This document shows, in pieces, positions 42,194-49,165 of a stretch of DNA of 64,000 nucleotides. Both the position numbers and the translations under genes were made by a program. How positions within the stretch are numbered: position 1 is the first letter of the stretch; every line of letters starts with the position of its first letter. This stretch comes from Actinomadura chibensis NBRC 106107 (GTDB lineage: Bacteria > Actinomycetota > Actinomycetes > Streptosporangiales > Streptosporangiaceae): contig NZ_BCQP01000019.1 in the NCBI RefSeq assembly GCF_001552135.1, positions 1 through 64,000 of the forward strand, read 5' to 3'. A model generated the notes under the pieces. It searched no databases. It was not told the DNA's origin and saw only the letters and a program-made list of their open reading frames with translations.

Positions 42194-43162
42194 ATGGCGC
42201 GGGAGAACGTTCTGCGGACCGGGCTCGGCGGCGTGCCCGAATGCGTGGAGAGCAATGGCCACACGTCCATCCGGACGTATCAGGCCGATTCGGCGAACGA
42301 AGACCCGTTGGCGTGGGTCCACCGCCACAAGGACGAACTCAAGGCCGTTCTGGAAACGCAGGGCGCCTGCCTGCTGCGCGGATTCCCCGCCGAGGTCGAG
42401 GTGTTCCAGGAGGTCGTGAGCGTCCTCGGCGGCGAGCCGCTGGAGTACACCGAGCGGTCGACGCCGCGCTCGGCGGTCGGCGGCAACGTCTACACCTCGA
42501 CCGAGTACCCGCCGGACCAGCCGATCCCGATGCACAACGAGAGCTCCTACAGCCGCCGGTGGCCGCGCCGGCTGTTCTTCTTCTGCCACACGCCGCCGGG
42601 CTCGGGCGGCGCGACGCCGCTGGCCGACAGCCGCGCCGTGCACCGGATGATCTCGCCGGAGACCAGGGAGCGGTTCGCCTCCGGCGTCCTTTACACGCGG
42701 ACGTTCCGCGAGGGCATCGGCCTGAGCTGGCAGGACGCGTTCCAGACCGACGACCGGGCCGAGGTGGAGGCCTACTGCGCGGCCAACGGCCAGGAGTTCG
42801 AGTGGACGGCCGAGGGGCTGCGCACGCGGCACCGCCGCCCGGCGTACGTCACGGAGCCGGTCACCGGGCAGGACGTGTGGTTCAACCAGGCGAACCTGTT
42901 CCACGTCTCGGCCGTGGACCCGGAGGTGCGGGAGGTCCTCCTGGAGATGTACGCCGAGGAGGACCTGCCGCGCAACGCCTACCACGGCGACGGCGGGGCG
43001 ATCTCGGACGCCGTGCTGGCCGAGATCGGGCGGGTGTACACGACGGCCGCGCTGGCGGTCCCGTGGCGGCGCGGCGACGTGATGGCGGTCAACAACATGC
43101 TGATGGCGCACGGCCGTCAGCCGTTCAGCGGGGAGCGGCGGATCCTCGTCGCGATGACCTGA
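42194..43162 (+). CDS. TauD/SyrP-type Fe(II)/2-oxoglutarate hydroxylase
   Basis: 322 residues. Iron ligands are visible: HNE in PIPMHNESSYSR (HxE type, about 117-119) and the distal His in NNMLMAHGRQPFSGERRILV near the C-terminus, where the following Arg would bind 2-oxoglutarate. This C-terminal motif is typical of SyrP/AsnO-like hydroxylases acting on amino acids for NRPSs. Beside an A domain with an Asn-like pocket, beta-hydroxylation of Asn (free or carrier-bound) is the likely reaction. Start: AAGGGG 6 nt before the ATG; an in-frame ATG at 42146 adds 16 residues. It diverges from the NRPS operon over 237 bp. Confidence 0.85.
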   Translation: MARENVLRTGLGGVPECVESNGHTSIRTYQADSANEDPLAWVHRHKDELKAVLETQGACLLRGFPAEVEVFQEVVSVLGGEPLEYTERSTPRSAVGGNVYTSTEYPPDQPIPMHNESSYSRRWPRRLFFFCHTPPGSGGATPLADSRAVHRMISPETRERFASGVLYTRTFREGIGLSWQDAFQTDDRAEVEAYCAANGQEFEWTAEGLRTRHRRPAYVTEPVTGQDVWFNQANLFHVSAVDPEVREVLLEMYAEEDLPRNAYHGDGGAISDAVLAEIGRVYTTAALAVPWRRGDVMAVNNMLMAHGRQPFSGERRILVAMT

Positions 43163-43169
43163 CGGCCGT

Positions 43170-43239
43170 CACCTGCGCGGACTCACCTGCGGGAACTCAC
43201 CTGCGCGAACTCACCTGCCCGGACTCACTCGCCCGGACG
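43170..43239. repeat. 14-bp tandem repeat
   Basis: Five copies of cacctgcgcggact (starts 43170, 43184, 43198, 43212, 43226, the last diverged) directly after the hydroxylase stop and before the convergent regulator gene. It fills most of the 111-bp convergent spacer. Confidence 0.85.
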
Positions 43240-43273
43240 CGCGGCGCGGCGGACCGGTCTAACCAGAGCGCGC

Positions 43274-44140
43274 TCACGAGCGCCGTCCGATCTCGTAGCC
43301 GAGCTGGAAATTGGTGAGGACGCCGTAGTCGGACTTCATGCGGGCCATCCGCTTGGCGAACGTCCGGTCGCTGATGCCGAGGCGCTTGGCGATCACCGTC
43401 CCCGTCTCGCCGTCGATGAGCATGCGGACGATCCGGTTCTGCACCGGCGTCGTGATGTTCCGCGTCGCGTAGGCGGCGAACGGGTCGGACCGCTGCCAGA
43501 CCCGGTCGAAGATGTCGGCCAGGTAGCGCACCACCGCCGGGACGGTGACCTCGACCGCCGTGGCCCCGTCGGGGGAGCCGGGCACGAAGGCGGTCCGCCG
43601 GTCCACGATGATCAGCCGGTTGAAGAACTCGTCGAACGTGCGGACCTGCGCGCCCGCCGCCGTGATCTCGTCGACGTAGGCGACGGTCGCCGCGTCGTGC
43701 CGGGCGGTGTGCTGGTACAGCGTCCGCATGGACGCGCCGCGCGCGAGCGCGAGCCGGTCGCGGGCGAGCGCGACGCGCAGCGTCTCGCCGTCGCGCGACC
43801 CGCCCGCCTGCGCGGTGAGCAGCTCCTCGCGGCACCGGCCGATCGCCTCGCCGACCCGGCGGTCGATGTCCTCGAACCCCTCGACCACCTCGACCCCGCC
43901 GGACGGCTCGGCCGGGGGCGCGCCCTGGACATGGTCGATCGCCACCAGCCGCGACTCCATCTCCTGAAGGGCCCGCGCGGCCTGCTCCACCTGGGAGCGG
44001 AGGTACCGCAGCATCTGATCCAGTGTCCCCGCGGGGCGCGGCGTTCCCGCCTGCCCCGCCGGGTCCGCGGGGTCCGCCGGGCCCGGCTCGGCCGGACGGC
44101 TCGGCTGTGCGTGGTCCACGCTGTTCATCTCTCGCATCAC
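43274..44140 (-). CDS. LuxR-HTH regulator with PLD-like N-terminal domain
   Basis: 288 residues. A Pro-rich N-terminus, a coiled helix (about 40-70), a middle domain with the pattern FFNRLIIVDRRTAFVPG as in actinobacterial regulators carrying a phospholipase-D-like sensor domain, and a C-terminal HTH (TPVQNRIVRMLIDGETGTVIAKRLGIS..TFAKRM). It probably controls the neighbouring NRPS cluster. Start codons are crowded: GTG 44140, ATG 44137 and ATG 44128; GAGGGA fits the first two. A relative sits at 52049-52717. Confidence 0.78.
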   Translation of the reverse strand: MMREMNSVDHAQPSRPAEPGPADPADPAGQAGTPRPAGTLDQMLRYLRSQVEQAARALQEMESRLVAIDHVQGAPPAEPSGGVEVVEGFEDIDRRVGEAIGRCREELLTAQAGGSRDGETLRVALARDRLALARGASMRTLYQHTARHDAATVAYVDEITAAGAQVRTFDEFFNRLIIVDRRTAFVPGSPDGATAVEVTVPAVVRYLADIFDRVWQRSDPFAAYATRNITTPVQNRIVRMLIDGETGTVIAKRLGISDRTFAKRMARMKSDYGVLTNFQLGYEIGRRS

Positions 44141-44613
44141 GACATTCCCTCATCGCCCTTCTCAGAATTCGACCGTCGCTTTCGAGTCCGGTTCTCGGAG
44201 CGATATTCCCGCAATTCCCGGCACACCGTGAGTCACCCCGTTTCGCGCGAATAGCCCAATTGTTCGCTACGGACATTGATTAGACAGGCATGATCGCGAC
44301 CGGGTTGGGTCCTGGCCGCTTTCGGCCTAACTCGGGTGCGCCGTGGCCGATCTCTCACAGCGTGGCGGGAACCGGTCTGGCCTTTCCGGAGAGATGTGCC
44401 AAGACCCCTTCTTTCCGGTTCTCAACAACCGGAGTTGGGGTCCTGTCCGGAAGAGGTCGGGACGGCTTATCGGACCGCGCGGACCCCGCCCGGAACCGGC
44501 CGCGGGCCGTCCATCAGGGGGTTTCCGGAAACGCGGCGGTGTAACCCGGCCCGCTAGGGGGGCACGGGCGTAAAGGGGGCGGGCTGGAACCCGTCAGAGG
44601 CGGCGGAGGGCCG
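44141..44613. other. 473-bp non-coding region upstream of the cluster regulator
   Basis: Lower GC than the surrounding genes between 44150 and 44290, which suits the promoter of the minus-strand regulator. It contains the long imperfect hairpin listed separately and a GGCCG-cttt-CGGCC stem near 44313-44326. Small open frames on the plus strand overlap each other in two frames and lack ribosome sites. Confidence 0.55.
44403..44442. other. Long imperfect inverted repeat
   Basis: Outer arms GACCCC (44403-44408) and GGGGTC (44437-44442); inner arms CCGGTT (44415-44420) and AACCGG (44427-44432) around loop ctcaac, with T44414-A44433 extending the inner stem. No T-tract on either side, so more likely an operator or RNA element than a simple terminator. 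Confidence 0.6.
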
Positions 44614-44934
44614 TCAGAGGTAGAGCCCGGTGCCGTGCTCGGGACGTTCGCTCGCGATGGCGTGCAGATCCCGTTCGCGCATGACGAGGTAGTTCTCGCC
44701 CTGGATCTCGACCTCGTACTGGTCGCCCGGATGGAACAGCACGCGGTCGCCGGGCTTGACGACGCGGACGTGGTGGCCGACGCCGCAGACCTCGCCCCAG
44801 ACGAGGCGGTTGGCCTGCTCGACCGTCGCGGGTATGACGATCCCGCCGGTGCTGCGGCGCTCCCCGCTGTCCTTCTCGACCTTGATCATGACGCGGTCGG
44901 TGAGCATCTGGACTTCGAACTTCGGCTGGGACAC
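44614..44934 (-). CDS. Solo GroES/Cpn10-like protein
   Basis: 106 residues with the chaperonin-10 barrel pattern: VQMLTDRVMIKVEKDSGERRSTGGIVIPATV, then GEVCGVGHHVRVVKPGDRVLFHPGD and a Tyr/Glu-rich end. The mobile loop is shortened compared with GroES and no groEL is adjacent. Such stand-alone co-chaperonin-like proteins occur in actinomycetes; a specific partner cannot be named. It starts 10 bp after the epimerase stop, so they may be co-transcribed. Confidence 0.8.
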   Translation of the reverse strand: MSQPKFEVQMLTDRVMIKVEKDSGERRSTGGIVIPATVEQANRLVWGEVCGVGHHVRVVKPGDRVLFHPGDQYEVEIQGENYLVMRERDLHAIASERPEHGTGLYL

Positions 44935-44944
44935 GGTGGGGAGT

Positions 44945-45868
44945 TTATCCGTCTTCGCGGGTCAGGGCGTTCCAGGCGCCGGCGATGATCTCGGGCAGTG
45001 CGGACCGCTCCGGCCGCCAGCCGAGTTCGGCGCGGATCGCGCCCGCGTCGCAGACGAGGACCGGCGCCTCCGGCGCGGCCGGGCGGCGCAGCGCCGGGAC
45101 GCGCCGCCCGGTCACCGCCTCCACGGCCGCGACCACCTCGCGGACGGCGACGCCCGCGCCGCTGCCGACGTTGTAGACGCGGTCCTCGCCGGGCCGGACG
45201 TCGGCGAGGGCGAGGACGTAGGCGGCGGCGAGATCGTCCACGTGCAGGTACTCGCGGACGGCCCGGCCGTCCCCGTTGATCTCCAGGTGCGGGGCGCGCC
45301 CCGCGGCGACGGCGAGCGCCTTCGGGATCAGCCGGGTGCCGTCGGGGTCGGTCCGGCCGTCCACCGACCCGGCGACGTTGAAGGTGCGCAGCACGACGGC
45401 GCCGACCGCGCCCGTCCGCGCGTGGAACCGGACGGCCTGCTCGGCGGCGAGCTTCGACGCCCCGTACGGGCTGCCGGGCGCGGTGTGCTCGGTCTCCGGG
45501 ATCGGCTGGAGCTCCGGCGTCCCGTAGACGGCGGCCGTCGAGCCGAACACGATCCGGGGCGCGTCCACCGCCTCCAGCAGGTTCACGGTGCCCTGCACGT
45601 TGGCGGCGAAGTAGCGCAGCGGTGCCTCGAACGACTCGCGGACCCGCGTCAGCGCCGCGAGGTGGCAGACCCCGTCGTAGGGGCCGCGCGGCAGCCCGCC
45701 GGGATCGAGGAGGTCGCCGCGGACGGGGCGGACCCCGTCCGGCACGGTCCCCTCCGGCGCCGCCGCGTCCCGCCGCACCAGCCCGTCCACGTCGTGCCCG
45801 GCCGCCGCGAGGCGCCGTGCGACCGCGTACCCGATGTAACCCGCCGCACCCGTCACCAAGACCCGCAC
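44945..45868 (-). CDS. NAD-dependent sugar epimerase/dehydratase
   Basis: 307 residues from GTG. Extended SDR: TGAAGYIGYAVA (7-18), HLAALTRV (about 69), STAAVYG (about 109), YGASK catalytic Tyr/Lys (about 133-137) and REYLHVDDLA (about 212). This matches UDP-glucose 4-epimerase-like enzymes acting on nucleotide sugars. A GTG was chosen because the Rossmann strand VRVLVTGA begins immediately after it. Confidence 0.87.
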   Translation of the reverse strand: MRVLVTGAAGYIGYAVARRLAAAGHDVDGLVRRDAAAPEGTVPDGVRPVRGDLLDPGGLPRGPYDGVCHLAALTRVRESFEAPLRYFAANVQGTVNLLEAVDAPRIVFGSTAAVYGTPELQPIPETEHTAPGSPYGASKLAAEQAVRFHARTGAVGAVVLRTFNVAGSVDGRTDPDGTRLIPKALAVAAGRAPHLEINGDGRAVREYLHVDDLAAAYVLALADVRPGEDRVYNVGSGAGVAVREVVAAVEAVTGRRVPALRRPAAPEAPVLVCDAGAIRAELGWRPERSALPEIIAGAWNALTREDG

Positions 45869-45909
45869 CGTCCAAGCATCGCGGCGGGGGAGCGGCGCGG
45901 CAACGCCGT

Positions 45910-46686
45910 CTAGGGCAGCGACCCGAGCCGCGCGTAGACGCCGGGGTAGCCGGGGCGCGCGCAGCCGTACCCCCAGGAGGTCAGCGCGACGACCCGGCCG
46001 CGCACGAGCAGCGGCCCGCCGCTGTCGAACTCGCAGGAGTCGGAGGCGGCCGATCCGGCGCACAGCATGTCCGATCCGTCGAACGAGTCGCCGTAGGCGC
46101 GTTCGCACACCGCGTTGGCGTGGACCGGCACGACCGCCGCCCGCAACCGCGTGTTGAACAGGTCGTTCGCGGACGTCCCGCCCCATCCGGCGATCTCCCC
46201 GGCGGGGGCGGCGCCGGGCCGGTCGAGGACGGCGACGCCCCGCCGCACCGGGCGCGCCAGCGTCAGCACGGCGAGGTCGTGGTGGCCGACCGTCTCGCCC
46301 TTGAACGAGGTCTCCCGGTATCCCGGGTGGACCCGGACGCCCTTCACCTGGACGGTCTCGCCGCCCGCCCCGCGCAGGTCGTCGCGGCCGAAGGTGGCCG
46401 TCAGCAGCCACGGCACCGCCCGGAACAGGTCGACGCAGTGCGCCGCGGTGAGCAGCCGGTCCGGCGCGGTCAGCACCCCGCCGCAGAACTGCCCGGACGC
46501 CCGGACGAGGAACACCGGCGATCCGACGGCGGCGAGCCACGGGTACCGGGCGGCGGGCGCGGGCGTTCCGCCGACGATGGCGGACGCGGGCGCGGGCAGC
46601 GCGCCGACCAGGGAGAACAGGAGGGCGATGAGCAGGGCGGCGGCGAGCGGGGCCGAGCCGAGGGCCCGGCGGACGGGGAGGGCCAT
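45910..46686 (-). CDS. Secreted trypsin-like serine protease
   Basis: 258 residues from the ATG chosen; an upstream ATG at 46707 adds seven residues. Signal peptide of about 37 residues (MALPVRRALG, hydrophobic core, ASA cleavage), then the mature IVGGTP N-terminus typical of chymotrypsin-fold enzymes. Triad: His in LTAAHCV, Asp in HHDLAVLTL, Ser in CEFDSGGPL, where the usual GDSGGP is FDSGGP. Cys pairs fit two or three disulfides. No propeptide is visible between the signal and IVGG, so activation may coincide with signal cleavage. Confidence 0.88.
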   Translation of the reverse strand: MALPVRRALGSAPLAAALLIALLFSLVGALPAPASAIVGGTPAPAARYPWLAAVGSPVFLVRASGQFCGGVLTAPDRLLTAAHCVDLFRAVPWLLTATFGRDDLRGAGGETVQVKGVRVHPGYRETSFKGETVGHHDLAVLTLARPVRRGVAVLDRPGAAPAGEIAGWGGTSANDLFNTRLRAAVVPVHANAVCERAYGDSFDGSDMLCAGSAASDSCEFDSGGPLLVRGRVVALTSWGYGCARPGYPGVYARLGSLP

Positions 46687-46806
46687 CACGGCAATGTACG
46701 TGATCATGACGCGCCGCGCACGCCCTTCCCCGGCGGCATTTCCGGGACCCCGCGCGGGTCTCCCGGCCGCCTCGCCCGCGCCGGGCCGCGCGCCTTGACC
46801 GTCCGC

Positions 46807-47574
46807 CTACTCGTATTTACGGCCGGTAGTTGACGACATCCGCGAGACCAGCGCGCGCGGCAGCACCCGGGAGAGGCCGATGATCGCCTTGTACTGCGGG
46901 CCCGGGACGCTGACCTGGACCCCGCGCCGCAGGTCGCGCAGGGCGGTGTCGACGACGTCGTCCTTGTCGAGCCACATGAAGCCGGGGACGTCCGACATGT
47001 CCATCCCGGCGCGGTCGTGGAACTCGGTGCGCACGAAGCCGGGGCACAGCGCCATCACCCGGACGCCGCCGCCGGACCGCCGCGCGATGTCGGCGGCGAC
47101 GCCCTGGCTGAAGCTCACCACCCACGCCTTGGACGCCCCGTAGGTGCCGCGCGTCGCGAACGCCGCCGCCGACGACACGTTCACGACGCCGCCCCGCCCG
47201 CGTTCCAGCATGCCGGGCAGGACGGCGTGGGTGAGCCGCAGGACGGCCTCGCAGTGCACCCTCAGCATGGTCAGCTCGTCCGACACGGGGACGTCGAGGA
47301 ACACGCCCCTGTTGCCGAACCCGGCGTTGTTGACCAGCAGGTCGACGTCCGAGCGGACGCGGTCCTCGGCCGCCGCGAGCCCCGCGTCGGTGGACAGGTC
47401 GGCGGGCAGCGGCTCGGCGCGGACGGCGTACTCGTCCCGGAGTCCGGCGGCGGCGCGCTCCAGCCGCGCGGCGTCGCGGGCCACCAGGACGAGGTCGAAC
47501 CCGTCGGAGGCGAGGCGGCGGGCGAACGCGGCGCCGATCCCCGCGGTCGCGCCGGTGATGAAGGCGGTCGGCAT
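46807..47574 (-). CDS. Short-chain dehydrogenase/reductase
   Basis: 255 residues, classical SDR: cofactor loop TGATAGIG (7-14), NNAGFG (about 83), catalytic Ser in NVSSAAAF (about 133) and YGASK (Tyr/Lys about 145-149). Acts on a carbonyl or alcohol with NAD(P); substrate unknown. It lies 24 bp downstream of the flavin monooxygenase on the same strand. This SDR/BVMO pairing is common in actinomycetes and suggests consecutive oxidation of one compound. Confidence 0.9.
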   Translation of the reverse strand: MPTAFITGATAGIGAAFARRLASDGFDLVLVARDAARLERAAAGLRDEYAVRAEPLPADLSTDAGLAAAEDRVRSDVDLLVNNAGFGNRGVFLDVPVSDELTMLRVHCEAVLRLTHAVLPGMLERGRGGVVNVSSAAAFATRGTYGASKAWVVSFSQGVAADIARRSGGGVRVMALCPGFVRTEFHDRAGMDMSDVPGFMWLDKDDVVDTALRDLRRGVQVSVPGPQYKAIIGLSRVLPRALVSRMSSTTGRKYE

Positions 47575-47598
47575 GGGACCGAGCCTAGATCGCGGGGG

Positions 47599-49056
47599 CT
47601 ACCGGGCGGCCGCACGCCGCGCGCGGAAATGCCGCGGGTCGGGGCGGCGGGTCGCGCGCCGGTAGGCGAACGTGAAGCCCGGCCAGTTGTTGACGACCTT
47701 GCCGTCCGCCGTCATGTACCAGCTCCGGCAGCCCTTCTCCCACACCGTCGAGCGGAGCCGCTCGCGCATGTCGCGGGTGAAGGCGTCCTGCACGTCGGGG
47801 CGGACGTCGATCCAGGCGAGCCCGGCGCGGCGCAGCGCGTCCACGCAGCCGAGGACGTACCGGAACTGCGACTCCAGCATGTAGATGATCGAGTTGTGCC
47901 CCAGGTTGGTGTACGGGCCGTAGAGCAGGAACAGGTTCGGGAACCCGCTGACCGTGATGCCGAGGTGGGCGTGCGCGCCGTCCCGCCACGCCTCGTTCAG
48001 CTCCCGCCCGCCCCGCCCGACGATCTTCATGGGGGACAGGAACTCGGTGGTGCGGAACCCGGTCGCGTAGACGATCACGTCCACGTCGTAGTGGCGGCGC
48101 GCCGTCCGGACGCCGGTCGGCGTGACGCCGGTGATCGGGTCGGTGACCAGGTCGACGTTCGGCCGGGCGAGCGCCGGATAGTAGTCGCTGGAGATCAGGA
48201 TGCGCTTGCAGCCCATGGGGTAGCCGGGGATCAGCGCGTCCCGCAGCCGCGGGTCCTGGACGCCCCGCCGCAGCGTGTTCCTGAACCGCTTCTCCAGCAG
48301 CGCCAGGAGCCGCGGGTACTTGACGAAGCCGAGGGCCCGCGACTCGTACAGCGCGTAGATCCGCGCGCGGCTCAGCCCGTACAGGCCGGGCACGTGCCGC
48401 AGGACGGCGCCCTCCCAGCGCCGGTACGCCCGGTCGGGCTTGTCGATCACGTACGGCGCGGACCGCTGGAACAGCCGCAGCTCCGCCGCCTCCGCCGCGA
48501 CCTCCGGGACGAACTGGACGGCGCTCGCGCCCGTCCCGACCACCGCGACCCGGCGGCCGCGCAGGTCGACGCCGTGGTCCCAGCGGGCGGAGTGGAAGCT
48601 CGGCCCGGCGAACGCCTCCCGCCCCTCGATCGGCGGGAGGGCGGGGCGGTTGAGCTGCCCGCACGCCGACACGAGCACCCGCGCGTCCAGCCCGCCGGAC
48701 GTCGTGGTGATCCGCCAGAGGGCGGCGTCCTCGTCGAAGCGGGCCTCGGTCACCTCCGTCCCGAACCGGACGCACTCCAGCACGCCGTACTTGCGGGCGC
48801 AGTGCCGCAGGTAGTCGAGGATCTCCGGCTGCGGCGGGAAGCGGCGCGACCAGTCGGTCTTGGGCTCGAACGAGAACGAGTACAGGTGGGACGGGACGTC
48901 GCAGGCCGCGCCGGGGTAGGTGTTGTCGCGCCAGGTGCCGCCGAGGCCGTCCGCCTTCTCCAGCACGACGACGTCGCGGACCCCGGCCGCCCGGAGCCGG
49001 ATCGCCATCCCGATCCCGCCGAACCCGCTTCCGATGATCACCACGCTGTGCGCCAT
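47599..49056 (-). CDS. Baeyer-Villiger-type flavin monooxygenase
   Basis: 485 residues. FAD-binding GSGFGGIG (9-16), GGTWRDNTYPGAACD, the Baeyer-Villiger fingerprint FAGPSFHSARW (FxGxxxHxxxW, about 152-162), NADPH-binding VVGTGASA (about 173) and YATGF (about 340) are all present. It inserts oxygen next to a carbonyl using NADPH. It precedes the SDR by 24 bp and diverges from the DUF4132 gene. The start is the ATG ahead of the Rossmann strand; the frame extends upstream in an Arg/Ser-rich antisense stretch that was discarded. Confidence 0.92.
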   Translation of the reverse strand: MAHSVVIIGSGFGGIGMAIRLRAAGVRDVVVLEKADGLGGTWRDNTYPGAACDVPSHLYSFSFEPKTDWSRRFPPQPEILDYLRHCARKYGVLECVRFGTEVTEARFDEDAALWRITTTSGGLDARVLVSACGQLNRPALPPIEGREAFAGPSFHSARWDHGVDLRGRRVAVVGTGASAVQFVPEVAAEAAELRLFQRSAPYVIDKPDRAYRRWEGAVLRHVPGLYGLSRARIYALYESRALGFVKYPRLLALLEKRFRNTLRRGVQDPRLRDALIPGYPMGCKRILISSDYYPALARPNVDLVTDPITGVTPTGVRTARRHYDVDVIVYATGFRTTEFLSPMKIVGRGGRELNEAWRDGAHAHLGITVSGFPNLFLLYGPYTNLGHNSIIYMLESQFRYVLGCVDALRRAGLAWIDVRPDVQDAFTRDMRERLRSTVWEKGCRSWYMTADGKVVNNWPGFTFAYRRATRRPDPRHFRARRAAAR

Positions 49057-49165
49057 GGCCGTCCCGAACCTCGTTCTGCAGCGGTACGTCCGAGCGTAGG
49101 CGGCCGTGCGCGCGCTGGCCAGGACGCCCCGCGATTCTGTCGGCGGCGCCTGCCACCATCCGGGC

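Noticed and set aside
44290..44573. Three short plus-strand ORFs upstream of the GroES-like gene
   Set aside because: They overlap in different frames, no ribosome site, no similarity; the region holds an inverted repeat instead.
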